From assembly GCA_001786575.1 (NCBI GenBank), contig MFRW01000005.1:33085-97084 (forward strand): a stretch of 64,000 nucleotides of DNA. The letters run 5' to 3'. The notes beneath the pieces were generated by a model. That model made no database searches. It was not told where the DNA came from and worked only from the letters and a program-made list of their open reading frames with translations. Below are positions 31,931-40,198 of this stretch, one piece after another. How positions within the stretch are numbered: position 1 is the first letter of the stretch; every line of letters starts with the position of its first letter. Position numbers and translations under genes: made by a program. Source of the DNA: Candidatus Moranbacteria bacterium RIFCSPHIGHO2_01_FULL_55_24. Lineage in GTDB: Bacteria > Patescibacteria > Paceibacteria > Moranbacterales > UBA1568.

Positions 31931-32662
31931 ATGCAGACACTTACATTCAAGAAGCGCGAAGATGCCGCTGCCGGAACCGCGACATTTTTTTTTGAAAAGC
32001 CGGAGAACTTCGTTTTTCTCGCCGGCCAGTATGTAGCCATCAAGCTCGATAACCTCGTGGCTCCGGATACGCGAAGCGGCGCCCGTTCCCTCTCCATTTC
32101 TTCCGCGCCGTTCGAGGAAGACCTCGCTTTTACGGTAAGAGGCGGCGACAGCGGCTTCAAGCAGACTCTTTGGAAACTCGAGCCGGGCGATACGGTTTCG
32201 ATCACTCCTCCGGTCGGACGGTTCGTACTCGAGCCGGGCGATACCCGTCCGGTCGTATTCTTGGTCGGCGGGGTCGGCATCACACCCGCCCGGAGTATCC
32301 TCAAGCAGGCGGAGCACGAGGGTGATACCCGCCCGTTCGTCCTCCTGTATGCCAATCGCACGCTGCCGGACGCGCCATTCGCCGAGGAGCTTCGCAGCCT
32401 TAAGCTCGGGAATTTCCGGTATGCCGATGTCTTGAGCCAGGAGTCCTCTCCGAGCCAAGGCGAGTTCGATGAGCGCGGATACATCACCACAGAGGTACTG
32501 AAGCGTCATGTGGACAAGATCGCTGATTCCCTGTACTATATCGTGGGTTCACCGAGCTTTATCGAGGCTATGGAAAAGATGCTTGATAGCGTCGGAGTGA
32601 CCAAAGAACAGCGGCATAAGGACCCGTTTACGGGTCTCGGCTCCGCAAATCTGAAAGCGTAA
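31931..32662 (+). CDS. FAD-binding oxidoreductase, ferredoxin-NADP reductase type
   Basis: 243 aa. The N-terminal FAD-binding barrel has the RSLSISSAP motif (about residue 53; RxYS in most relatives, here RSLS) and GDTVSITPPVGRF. The C-terminal NAD(P)-binding half has FLVGGVGITPARSIL (GGxGxTP) and ends with YYIVGSPSFIEAMEKML. This is the FNR-like fold that moves electrons between NAD(P)H and a partner; no iron-sulfur domain is attached. The partner is unknown. Confidence 0.87.
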   Translation: MQTLTFKKREDAAAGTATFFFEKPENFVFLAGQYVAIKLDNLVAPDTRSGARSLSISSAPFEEDLAFTVRGGDSGFKQTLWKLEPGDTVSITPPVGRFVLEPGDTRPVVFLVGGVGITPARSILKQAEHEGDTRPFVLLYANRTLPDAPFAEELRSLKLGNFRYADVLSQESSPSQGEFDERGYITTEVLKRHVDKIADSLYYIVGSPSFIEAMEKMLDSVGVTKEQRHKDPFTGLGSANLKA

Positions 32663-32666
32663 AGAA

Positions 32667-32707
32667 GCGGGCGTCGTGCTCATAATCAGCGGCTCATTAT
32701 ATCAGCC
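32667..32707 (+). pseudogene. Duplicated 5' half of tRNA-Gly (tRNA fragment)
   Basis: AGAAGCGGGCGTCGT (32663-32677) and GGCTCATTATATCAGCC (32691-32707) are exact copies of the start and D/anticodon region of the tRNA-Gly at 32755. The copy has four extra bases on each side of ATAAT in the D-arm and lacks the anticodon loop, T-arm and 3' acceptor strand. It cannot fold into a tRNA. Confidence 0.8.
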
Positions 32708-32754
32708 AAGGATCCAGAGCGACAGTCAAAAATAAAATTGAATATTTCTAAGAA

Positions 32755-32827
32755 GCGGGCGTCGTATAATGGCTCATTATATCAGCCTTCCAAGCTGAGG
32801 ACGTGGGTTCGATTCCCATCGCCCGCT
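32755..32827 (+). tRNA. tRNA-Gly (anticodon TCC)
   Basis: 73 nt: acceptor GCGGGCG / CGCCCGC, anticodon stem TCAGC/GCTGA with loop CTTCCAA (anticodon TCC), T-arm GTGGGTTCGATTCCCAT. Discriminator T, no encoded CCA. Confidence 0.93.
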
Positions 32828-32835
32828 CAATAAGT

Positions 32836-32874
32836 AACAAAAGGCGTCTTCAGAGACGCTCTTTGTTATTTTTC
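32836..32874 (+). terminator. tRNA-Gly terminator
   Basis: AACAAAAGGCGTCT pairs with AGACGCTCTTTGTT (one mismatch, one G-T) across loop TCAG; ATTTTT follows. Confidence 0.85.
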
Positions 32875-32958
32875 GGGCGATAAGGGAATCGAATGCCGCG
32901 AGTCAAAAAAGAAGCTTTTTCTTTCCGAATCGAGGGTGTATACTGGATACCCAAGAGT

Positions 32959-34224
32959 ATGTCTTCCTTAATCGCTTTTTTCAGCCGTTTTCCCCGCAAG
33001 AGCCGCGCCGTCTTCGGGACGGGAGCTCTTCTTTTGGCGCTTAGCAGCTGGTATGTTTTCGATCCTGCATCTTCCGGGGAAGGGTTCGTAGCAAGCGTCC
33101 AGAGAGAGGAAGAAAATACGAGTACTCTCTCTGATTGGGTCGACGAGAAGCCGATCGTAACAGACGAGGCGAATGGTGTCCCGCAGCCGGAAGGCGAGGA
33201 AGCGTTCCCGGTCCTGCCTCCGCCACCGGCGCCATCGCTTGCGCGGATGAAAACCCAAGGCTGTGTGGCCGACGGATTCCTTTCCGGTTACGGCGGCGAT
33301 GTGAACAGTTCGATCGCGCTCATCAACCGCTCGCAGTGCTACTATCTCCACCGCGCGCTCGAGACTTGGCTCCGACCGCCGGATTTCAAACTCGCCAGAA
33401 AGATCCAGTCCAAAGTCACGAAGCCCAATACCGTCTACGGGATGTTCATTGCGGAAGCGATCGATACCAAGTCGAATTACTTTTATCCGGCCGAGAAGCG
33501 GGATTTCGAATTTGCCGAGATGTGCCGCCAGGGCAGCAAGAATTTCTGGGGCGAACATACCTGCAAACCGTCCCTGGAGCGCGAGGAGTACCGGAAATAT
33601 CTGCGCTCCATCACCGAGTCTGCGATGGATATGAATGTGCAGGTGTTCCTCTTCGGCCAGGTCTTCTACCAGGATGCCGGAGATCTTTCGCATTCGATCA
33701 TGCCGGAGGTTATCCGCGAGATGCGCGAGTATGCGGATTTCCGCGGGATAGACATCCTGATCGGCGCGCAGACCAACGATATCGCCGATGAGGCCTATCT
33801 TCGCCAATTCGACTTCATCGAGGGCGGCGTGGGGCTTTCTCAAGAAGGCCGCGTCGAGGAAGGGCCGTGCTTCTCCCGCTGGTACGAGAAGCCTGGCGAC
33901 TGGTGCTGGGCGCTTCTCTGGAATCAGCGTTTCAAGAGCAAGGCGAACAATGTCTTCGTGCACTTCGACTGGAGCGGGAAAGTCGGCGATGACATGAGCG
34001 TCTTCACGCGGATGACGCAGGATGAGCGCGCCCGGACGCTCCGCGATCTGCGTGCGTACTTCCTGCACCGCGATGTCGGATTCCTCATGCCGGTGCTTGC
34101 GACGCTCCATCGCGACAACAACGGCTGCCACGGAGCCAAGGAGAGATTCTACTCCGCGAGCCGGAAATATACCTGTCAGGACGAAGACGCGATAAATGAA
34201 ATCCTGAAATCCCAGAAGCCGTAA
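32959..34224 (+). CDS. Unknown membrane-anchored extracytoplasmic protein
   Basis: The start is taken at ATG 32959 (MSSLIAFFSRFPRKSR; 421 aa), since the 22 upstream residues in frame lie over the end of the tRNA-Gly transcript. One hydrophobic helix (about residues 18-33) is followed by a Pro/Glu linker to about residue 95 and a globular domain to the end. The domain has paired Cys and Trp-rich segments (WYEKPGDWCWALLWNQRF) and an alternating helix/strand rhythm (VFLFGQVFYQDAG, GIDILIGAQTND, FDFIEGGVG). That rhythm resembles a TIM-barrel glycoside-hydrolase-like fold. I do not recognise a family and cannot point to catalytic residues. Confidence 0.65.
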   Translation: MSSLIAFFSRFPRKSRAVFGTGALLLALSSWYVFDPASSGEGFVASVQREEENTSTLSDWVDEKPIVTDEANGVPQPEGEEAFPVLPPPPAPSLARMKTQGCVADGFLSGYGGDVNSSIALINRSQCYYLHRALETWLRPPDFKLARKIQSKVTKPNTVYGMFIAEAIDTKSNYFYPAEKRDFEFAEMCRQGSKNFWGEHTCKPSLEREEYRKYLRSITESAMDMNVQVFLFGQVFYQDAGDLSHSIMPEVIREMREYADFRGIDILIGAQTNDIADEAYLRQFDFIEGGVGLSQEGRVEEGPCFSRWYEKPGDWCWALLWNQRFKSKANNVFVHFDWSGKVGDDMSVFTRMTQDERARTLRDLRAYFLHRDVGFLMPVLATLHRDNNGCHGAKERFYSASRKYTCQDEDAINEILKSQKP

Positions 34225-34235
34225 TCGGAAACCTT

Positions 34236-34244
34236 TGGTATAAT
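34236..34244 (+). promoter_or_regulatory. Extended -10 promoter, leaderless start
   Basis: TGG then TATAAT (34239-34244), a consensus extended -10. Standard spacing places +1 at 34251, the A of the ATG. Confidence 0.65.
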
Positions 34245-34250
34245 ACGAGC

Positions 34251-34586
34251 ATGACAGAAATATTCTCGACGAAAAAATTCCAGCGGCGGGACGAGGATTT
34301 TGCCTGTGAGCGCTGCGGCGAAACCGTAGCGGGGAATGGCTATACCAATCATTGTCCGAGCTGTCTCTTTAGCAAGCATGTGGATGTCTATCCTGGCGAT
34401 CGGTTGGCGACTTGCCAGGGTCTCATGCGGCCGGCAGAGATCGAACTTTCCCAGAACGAATACCGCATTTTGCATCAATGCCTCGAATGCGGATACACAA
34501 AGAAAAATAAAATCAGCGAGCAGGATGATATGGAGGCAGTGATCCGGCTCGCCAAAGACAGCGCTTCACGGGCCGTCCAGGCCTAG
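34251..34586 (+). CDS. RNHCP domain zinc-binding protein
   Basis: 111 aa. Two Cys pairs and the signature NHCPSC are visible: FACERCGETV near residue 18, YTNHCPSCLFSKHVD near 31, then a CQG and a QCLECGYTKKNKI pair. RNHCP is a small zinc-ribbon-like domain of unknown function, common in Gram-positive bacteria and Patescibacteria. Its promoter points to a leaderless mRNA. It ends 21 bp before the P-type ATPase gene. Confidence 0.85.
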   Translation: MTEIFSTKKFQRRDEDFACERCGETVAGNGYTNHCPSCLFSKHVDVYPGDRLATCQGLMRPAEIELSQNEYRILHQCLECGYTKKNKISEQDDMEAVIRLAKDSASRAVQA

Positions 34587-34607
34587 GAAGAAGCCCTGTT
34601 CATATCT

Positions 34608-37151
34608 ATGGATTGGAAACGTTTCGCACTTGAAGACCGGGAGGGCATGTTTGCCGAGTACGGCAGCGGTTCTTCTGGGTTGAGCTTGAAAGAGGCTCAT
34701 CTGCGTTTGGAACGCTATGGCAAGAATGCTCTCGAGCCGAAACACTCGATTTTTCTGGAAATACTGAAACGGCGTTTCCGTTCGGCTTTCCTCTACCTCC
34801 TCCTTGCGGCAGCAGCACTCTCCTTTTTCCTGGGGCAGTTCTTCGAAGCGCTGCTGATCCTCGTGTTCGTCGGCATAAACGTGTCTTTGGAAGTGTATCA
34901 GGAGTACCACTCGGAAGAAGCGGCCAAGCTTCTGAAGCGTTACCTGGTTATCCGCTCCCGAGTGCGCCGTGCCGGAAAAGTGATGACGATAGAAAGTTCC
35001 CAGATCGTGCCGGGGGATATCATCCTGCTTGAGGTCGGGGATCGTCTGCCGGCAGATGTGCGTTTCTTGGAAACGGCGTTTCTGGAGATAGATGAGAGCC
35101 TCATAACAGGGGAATCCATCGCGGTTTCCAAGACGGATAAGCTCCTGCCGGTGCCGCCTCTCGAGATGTACGAAGCCGCGAATATCGGCTTTGCCGGAAC
35201 GGTCGTGACGCATGGGCGCGGCGAAGGCATCGTGTTCGCGACGGGAGATGAGACAGCGCTCGGCGATATCGCGCACCTTGCCGAAACGACCGAGCGCGAA
35301 ACGGTATTCGAGAAGGAGATAACGCAATTCAGCCGCTTCATCCTGAAACTGGTTTTCTTCACGCTTGCCATTATCTTCATCGCGAACATCTTCATCAAGG
35401 GCAGCGAAGTGAATGCCATCGAGTTCCTCGTCTTCACGCTGGCCCTCGCGGTATCCGTCGTTCCCGAGGCGCTTCCAGTGATCCTGACGGTTGCACTCTC
35501 GCGCGGAGCGCTCCGTTTGGCGCAGAAAAAAGTGATCGTCAAGCGCCTGTCGGCCATCGAAGATCTCGGAAGCATCGAAGTGCTCTGCACGGACAAGACC
35601 GGGACGCTGACGGAGAATCTCCTTTCCGTGAGAGATGTCTTTTCAGAAAAGAAGGAACATTGCCTGGAAGCGGCGTTCCTGGCCTGTCTCGAAGTACCGG
35701 AGAAGCGGGGACTGCTCCACGATGCCTTCGATCTCGCGCTCTGGCAGAAGCTTTCGCACGCGAAGCGCGAAGAACTCGCTTCACAGGAACGCTACGAAGT
35801 GCTTCCCTTCGATCCTGCACGGCGGCGGAATGGCGTGGTGGCAGACGTTCAGGGGGAAACGAGGCTTATCGTCCGAGGCGCTCCGGAAGAAGTGTTCCGG
35901 CTCTGTCGCGATGTGGATCTCTACCACGAACGGAGCCTCATGCAGTGGGTGAAGGAAGCCGGCCGCAGGGGAGAGCGGGTGCTCGCAGTCGCTTCCAAGA
36001 CGCTTCCCCGGTATGAGCGCGGGAAGGTCCACGAAGACCATCTGGAATTCCTGGGACTCATCAGTTTTTCGGATAGCCTGAAGCCGACAGCGATCCAGAC
36101 GATAGAGCGGGCCCGCGCGCTCGGCGTCCAAGTGAAGATCCTGACCGGTGATGGCCGGGAAGTGGCAGGCGCGGTCGGATATGCTATCGGACTCCTTTCC
36201 GATCCGGAGCAGGCGCTGACCTGGAAGGATCTGGAGGCCATGTCCCCCATCGAGCGCCGGGAAGCGGTGTTTCGGGGATCCGTTTTCGCTCGGGTCTCGC
36301 CTCGGGAAAAATACGAAATCCTGAAGATTCTCAAAGAGAAGCACGAGGTCGGATTCTTAGGCGAGGGAATCAATGACGCTCCAGTACTCAAGCTCGCGAA
36401 TGTCGCCCTGGTGGTTTCGCACGCGTCGGATATCGCCCGGGAAGCCGCCGACGTGGTTCTGCTTGATAAGAATCTCGAGACGATCATCGATGGCATCGGC
36501 GAGGGCCGCAAGATCTTCGCGAATATCCTGAAGTATCTGAAGATCACGCTCACTTCGAATTTCGGGAATTTCTATTCAGTCGCGCTCGCGTCTCTCATGC
36601 TTCCCTTCGTACCGCTTCTCCCGACCCAGATCCTCCTTCTGAACCTGCTTTCGGATTTCCCGATGATCGCCATCGCGACCGATAACGTAGATACCGAAGA
36701 GTTGGAGATGCCGAAGAATTACCAGGTGCATTCTATCGTGCTCTTCGCTACTTTTTTCGGAATCATCAGTTCCGTCTTCGATTTCACATTGTTCGGGATC
36801 TTCGCGCAGTTCTCGGAAGCGACACTCCAGACCGCCTGGTTCCTCTTGAGCATCGCGACAGAGATCGTCCTCATCTTCTCGCTCCGCTCGAGGAAGCCTT
36901 TTTTCCGGGCAAAGCGGCCGCCGTTCCTCCTGCTCTACCTCTCTCTCGTCGTATTCGCCATAGCGTTCGCGCTGCCATTCACGCCGTTCGGCGACCGGCT
37001 CGGCTTCATCCAGCCGAATCCGTTCTTCCTGCTTCTGGTGGTGGCGCTGGTTGCCGCCTACTTCTTCGCGACCGAGGCCCTGAAGCGTTTCTATTACCAG
37101 CATTTCCAGGAAGGCCGCTTCGCTTTCGATCCGAAAGCCGATTCCCGTTAG
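34608..37151 (+). CDS. Cation-transporting P-type ATPase
   Basis: 847 aa. It has a short cation-ATPase N-domain, the actuator-domain loop DESLITGESIAV, TM4 motif VVPEALPVIL, and the phosphorylated Asp in CTDKTGTLT. It also has the TGDGREVAG motif and a hinge motif GEGINDAPVL where most pumps have GDGxND. Six C-terminal membrane helices follow, one with NLLSDFPMIAIATDNVD. The overall plan is P2/P3-type (calcium or magnesium pump group); the NLLxD...D-VD pattern in TM6 is closest to magnesium-type (MgtA) pumps. The substrate cannot be settled from sequence. The E in GEGIND is a conservative departure. Confidence 0.87.
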   Translation: MDWKRFALEDREGMFAEYGSGSSGLSLKEAHLRLERYGKNALEPKHSIFLEILKRRFRSAFLYLLLAAAALSFFLGQFFEALLILVFVGINVSLEVYQEYHSEEAAKLLKRYLVIRSRVRRAGKVMTIESSQIVPGDIILLEVGDRLPADVRFLETAFLEIDESLITGESIAVSKTDKLLPVPPLEMYEAANIGFAGTVVTHGRGEGIVFATGDETALGDIAHLAETTERETVFEKEITQFSRFILKLVFFTLAIIFIANIFIKGSEVNAIEFLVFTLALAVSVVPEALPVILTVALSRGALRLAQKKVIVKRLSAIEDLGSIEVLCTDKTGTLTENLLSVRDVFSEKKEHCLEAAFLACLEVPEKRGLLHDAFDLALWQKLSHAKREELASQERYEVLPFDPARRRNGVVADVQGETRLIVRGAPEEVFRLCRDVDLYHERSLMQWVKEAGRRGERVLAVASKTLPRYERGKVHEDHLEFLGLISFSDSLKPTAIQTIERARALGVQVKILTGDGREVAGAVGYAIGLLSDPEQALTWKDLEAMSPIERREAVFRGSVFARVSPREKYEILKILKEKHEVGFLGEGINDAPVLKLANVALVVSHASDIAREAADVVLLDKNLETIIDGIGEGRKIFANILKYLKITLTSNFGNFYSVALASLMLPFVPLLPTQILLLNLLSDFPMIAIATDNVDTEELEMPKNYQVHSIVLFATFFGIISSVFDFTLFGIFAQFSEATLQTAWFLLSIATEIVLIFSLRSRKPFFRAKRPPFLLLYLSLVVFAIAFALPFTPFGDRLGFIQPNPFFLLLVVALVAAYFFATEALKRFYYQHFQEGRFAFDPKADSR

Positions 37152-37162
37152 CGCGGGCAAAG

Positions 37163-37193
37163 AAAAACAGGAGAGCTATCTCCTGTTTTTTTT
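37163..37193. terminator. Bidirectional terminator
   Basis: ACAGGAGA / TCTCCTGT with loop GCTA, A run before and eight T after. It serves the P-type ATPase gene (+) and thrS (-). Confidence 0.9.
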
Positions 37194-37212
37194 ATTCCTT
37201 CCTTTCCGGAAT

Positions 37213-38481
37213 CTAGAGCCGTTCCCGGGTTTCCTTTTCCAGGAGCATCCGCGTTTCTTCGAGAGAGAGCGTACCGAGAGATCCCCGGTCCCGATGCTCG
37301 ACGGCGAGCGCGCTCGCTTCGACTTCCTTGTCGCCGATCACGAGAAGGTAGGGGATTTTCGCAAGCTTCGCATTTCGGACCCGCTTCCCGAGGGATTCGT
37401 CGCTCTGGTCCAGTTCAGTGCGGATACCGGCGGTGCGAAGCTTCTTGTCTATGTCTTCTGCGAAGCCGCGATGCTTTTCTCCTATGGGGAGGATGACTGC
37501 CTGCACCGGCGCGAGCCAGAGCGGGAAAGCTCCGGCATAGTGTTCGATCAGGAAGGCCATGACGCGCTCTACGGCACCGATAGATGAGCGGTGGATGACA
37601 ATCGGACGCTTCTCTTGGCCATCCGCATCGATGTAGGTGAGATCGAAGCGGTCCGGCATGCAGAAATCATACTGGACGGTGAATGCCGTGTTTTCTTTGC
37701 CGCGAGCGTCTTTCATCTGGATGTCGATTTTCGGCCCGTAAAAAGCAGCCTCTCCGGATGCTTCAGTAAAGGTGCCTTGGCGCTTCTTCAAGACTGAACG
37801 GAGCAAGGCTTCACCTTCGTCCCAGGCTGCATCGTTCTTGTAGTATTTTTTGTCGTCAGTCCTATCGCCCAGAGAGAGACGGTACCAGTAATCTTCTCCC
37901 AGCTTGAGCCCGAAGACGGAAGATATGTGTTCGATAAGATCGAGCGCGCCTCCGACTTCTTCGGCGGCTTGTTCTTTGTCTTTGCAGATAATGTGCGCAT
38001 CGGCGAGACAGAAGCTGCGGACCCGGACGAGGCCGGACAGCTCGCCGGAGCCTTCATAGCGGTAGAGTTTGGCGAGCTCGGCGATCCGCATGGGAAGTTC
38101 CCGGTAGCTCCTCGGCCGGTCGAGGTAGAGCTGGAAGTGGTGCGGGCATGTCATGGGACGGAGCATGAACTCGTGCTCGTCGATCACGATCGGCGCATAC
38201 ATCGAATCCTTGTAGTACGGGTAATGGCCGGAAGTCTTGTAGAGGTCGAGTTTGGCGATGTCCGGGGTATAGACATGACTGTACCCCCAGGCGATTTCGG
38301 TGTCGACGATGAAACGCTCTAAGATACGGCGGATCGTGGCGCCCTTCGGGAGCCAGAGAGGGAGGCCGGATCCGACCAGATCGGAGAATGTGAAAAGCTC
38401 GAGCTCTTTCCCGAGACGGCGATGGTCGTTCGGAGCGAGCGAATCAGCTTCTTCGAGTTTTTTCTCGTCATGAGAGGACAT
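37213..38481 (-). CDS. thrS: Threonine-tRNA ligase lacking the editing domain
   Basis: 422 aa, against about 640 in E. coli. Only the class II catalytic core and the C-terminal anticodon-binding domain are present. Zinc ligands appear as Cys in RPMTCPHHF, His in DAHIIC and His in VIHRSSIGAVERV. The anticodon domain runs from PLWLAPVQAVILPIGEKH. The N-terminal TGS and the editing (Ser-tRNAThr hydrolysing) domains are missing. The start at 38481 is followed directly by a short charged leader and the core (ELELFTFSDLVGSGLPLWLPKG), so the truncation looks natural, not a frameshift. Confidence 0.93.
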   Translation of the reverse strand: MSSHDEKKLEEADSLAPNDHRRLGKELELFTFSDLVGSGLPLWLPKGATIRRILERFIVDTEIAWGYSHVYTPDIAKLDLYKTSGHYPYYKDSMYAPIVIDEHEFMLRPMTCPHHFQLYLDRPRSYRELPMRIAELAKLYRYEGSGELSGLVRVRSFCLADAHIICKDKEQAAEEVGGALDLIEHISSVFGLKLGEDYWYRLSLGDRTDDKKYYKNDAAWDEGEALLRSVLKKRQGTFTEASGEAAFYGPKIDIQMKDARGKENTAFTVQYDFCMPDRFDLTYIDADGQEKRPIVIHRSSIGAVERVMAFLIEHYAGAFPLWLAPVQAVILPIGEKHRGFAEDIDKKLRTAGIRTELDQSDESLGKRVRNAKLAKIPYLLVIGDKEVEASALAVEHRDRGSLGTLSLEETRMLLEKETRERL

Positions 38482-38509
38482 AAGTGTTCGGTCAGCGGAT
38501 TATTCTGGA

Positions 38510-39919
38510 TTACTTCTTCGCGTCTACGGTCTGGAAGGTGAAGTTGAGGTCTTTCACGAGGTCGGTCTCGTAGTCGTAAGTCTTGCCTTTGGTGATGACG
38601 TGAACTTTGGTCGGGATAGTGCCGACACCGGACTGCTTCTGGATGAGGAGAGTGTAGTTTTCCGGCTTGATAGTATCGGGGAGCTCGTATTTGAGCGTAG
38701 TGTGGACGTCGCTCTGGCCGATCTCTACGTCGACGAATCCGCCGAAGTACGTCTTGCCGAGATCTTCATTGGTGAGGACGGCATTGATCATGAAGCGTTC
38801 CAGGAATTTGGAGCCCTTCGGGACGAAGGCACGGAGATAGGTGTGATAGTCGCTGGTGCGCCAGTCGCCGTAGGGGGCGGTATTCTGGTAGGTCTGGACG
38901 ACAGTCGCTATCGGCTTCTCGCCCGTGAAATCCACGGTGTACTCCAGCGAGCGCTTGATGTAGTAGTCGGTCTTGAGCGCGCCCATGTTGGCATCGACGA
39001 GCATCAGGTAGTCGCCGTTCCAATCGGTCACGACAGACCCGTCCCAGTGCACGCTTTTCACGAGCGCTTGGAGATTCTCGTCCTTGAAGTGGAGCATGAC
39101 GTTCTTGTTGCGAAGCTCGGTCAGTCCCAGCTCGGCCACTTTGGGGATGTTCCCGATGGTGGCGAGGCGGCTTAGCATCTCGGCTGCGAGTTTCTTCATG
39201 ATGGCCTTGCGGTTCTGCTTGAGTTCCGCTGGGACGTCTTCGCCTAGGTAGGACTTCTCAACGACCTCCTCGAGCTTCAGCGCTCCGCCCTCGCTTGAAA
39301 ACGTCGTCGAATAGCCGGCCGGAGTGATCGGCCCGGTCAATCCCAAGAGATGGTCGAAAACATCGCTGTTGACCGCGATAGTGCCGTCGAATTGTTCCCG
39401 GCCGCCGGCGAGACGGTAGAAGTACTCGGCCTTCTCCGCATTCGTAGGGAAATCCGGAGAGAAATTGGAGTCGCGGAATTTCCATTTCTTCAGCTGCATC
39501 TTGCGGGTGAAGGGATAGGGAGGAGTAATCTTCGCTTCGATGCGCTGATCGAGGAGGTTGGCGTCTTCGACCAAGTGGTAGATGACTTCGCCGTTCTTGA
39601 TCTTGATGACGGCGTATTGGCCGAGGAAACCGCCGCCCGGCCGCAGCTCGTAGTTGTTCTGAAGCATCACCAGGTACGTGCGGGTGACATCGTCTTTCTT
39701 GGTCAGCTCGGAAACCAGCTTGTCGATCACCTCTATCTCCTTCTTCGTGTCCGGGGAAATCGGGAGGAGCTGGGAGACTTTCTGGAAGAGATTCAGTCCG
39801 CCTGCGGCGAATTCCGTCTTATGGCTTTTGGCATAGAAAAAGAACGAGACACCGGCCACGATGAGAGCGGCAACGATGCCTAGCACAATAAGGCGTTTCT
39901 TCGTGAAAAACGATTGCAT
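38510..39919 (-). CDS. DUF4012 domain protein
   Basis: The start is taken at ATG 39917-39919 (MQSFFTKKRLIVLG); 469 aa. One N-terminal membrane helix (about residues 9-29) is followed by the DUF4012 domain, recognisable by YLVMLQNNYELRPGGGFLGQYAVI (about residue 82). DUF4012 proteins are membrane-anchored, extracytoplasmic, and common in Patescibacteria and Actinobacteria; function unknown, though they are often near cell-envelope or polysaccharide genes. A TATAAT box lies about 35 nt upstream. Confidence 0.88.
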   Translation of the reverse strand: MQSFFTKKRLIVLGIVAALIVAGVSFFFYAKSHKTEFAAGGLNLFQKVSQLLPISPDTKKEIEVIDKLVSELTKKDDVTRTYLVMLQNNYELRPGGGFLGQYAVIKIKNGEVIYHLVEDANLLDQRIEAKITPPYPFTRKMQLKKWKFRDSNFSPDFPTNAEKAEYFYRLAGGREQFDGTIAVNSDVFDHLLGLTGPITPAGYSTTFSSEGGALKLEEVVEKSYLGEDVPAELKQNRKAIMKKLAAEMLSRLATIGNIPKVAELGLTELRNKNVMLHFKDENLQALVKSVHWDGSVVTDWNGDYLMLVDANMGALKTDYYIKRSLEYTVDFTGEKPIATVVQTYQNTAPYGDWRTSDYHTYLRAFVPKGSKFLERFMINAVLTNEDLGKTYFGGFVDVEIGQSDVHTTLKYELPDTIKPENYTLLIQKQSGVGTIPTKVHVITKGKTYDYETDLVKDLNFTFQTVDAKK

Positions 39920-39982
39920 GAAAGTATGACAAGAAAAATTATACTTTTCAATCCTACCAAATTTCCCCGTCATTGGAAAGCT

Positions 39983-40010
39983 TTGCGAAGAAAGTTTTTT
40001 GGAGTACAAT
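39983..40010 (+). promoter_or_regulatory. tRNA-Gly(CCC) promoter
   Basis: TTGCGA (39983-39988), 16 bp, TACAAT (40005-40010). Start near 40017, 15 nt before the tRNA. Confidence 0.65.
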
Positions 40011-40031
40011 GGCTTCAATAAAGGAAGGAAT

Positions 40032-40102
40032 GCGGAATTAGTACAATGGCAGTACACTAGCTTCCCAAGCTAGGGACGCGAGTTCGATTCTCGTATTCCG
40101 CT
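40032..40102 (+). tRNA. tRNA-Gly (anticodon CCC)
   Basis: 71 nt: acceptor GCGGAAT / ATTCCGC, anticodon stem CTAGC/GCTAG with loop TTCCCAA (anticodon CCC), T-arm GCGAGTTCGATTCTCGT. Discriminator T, no encoded CCA. Confidence 0.94.
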
Positions 40103-40111
40103 CAAGGTTTT

Positions 40112-40162
40112 CGGGTTCTCCGCCTGCAGCGCTCTGCGTAGCAGCGCGGGCAGGGGTTCCCG
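40112..40162 (+). repeat. GC-rich nested inverted repeat
   Basis: CGGG...CCCG outside, CCTGC (40123-40127) / GCAGG (40150-40154), and GCGCT / AGCGC inside. It lies between tRNA-Gly and the next gene with no T tract, so it is not a classic terminator; it may guide RNA processing. Confidence 0.5.
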
Positions 40163-40198
40163 TTACCCGCTCTATAATTCGTTATCTTACATAAGGCT

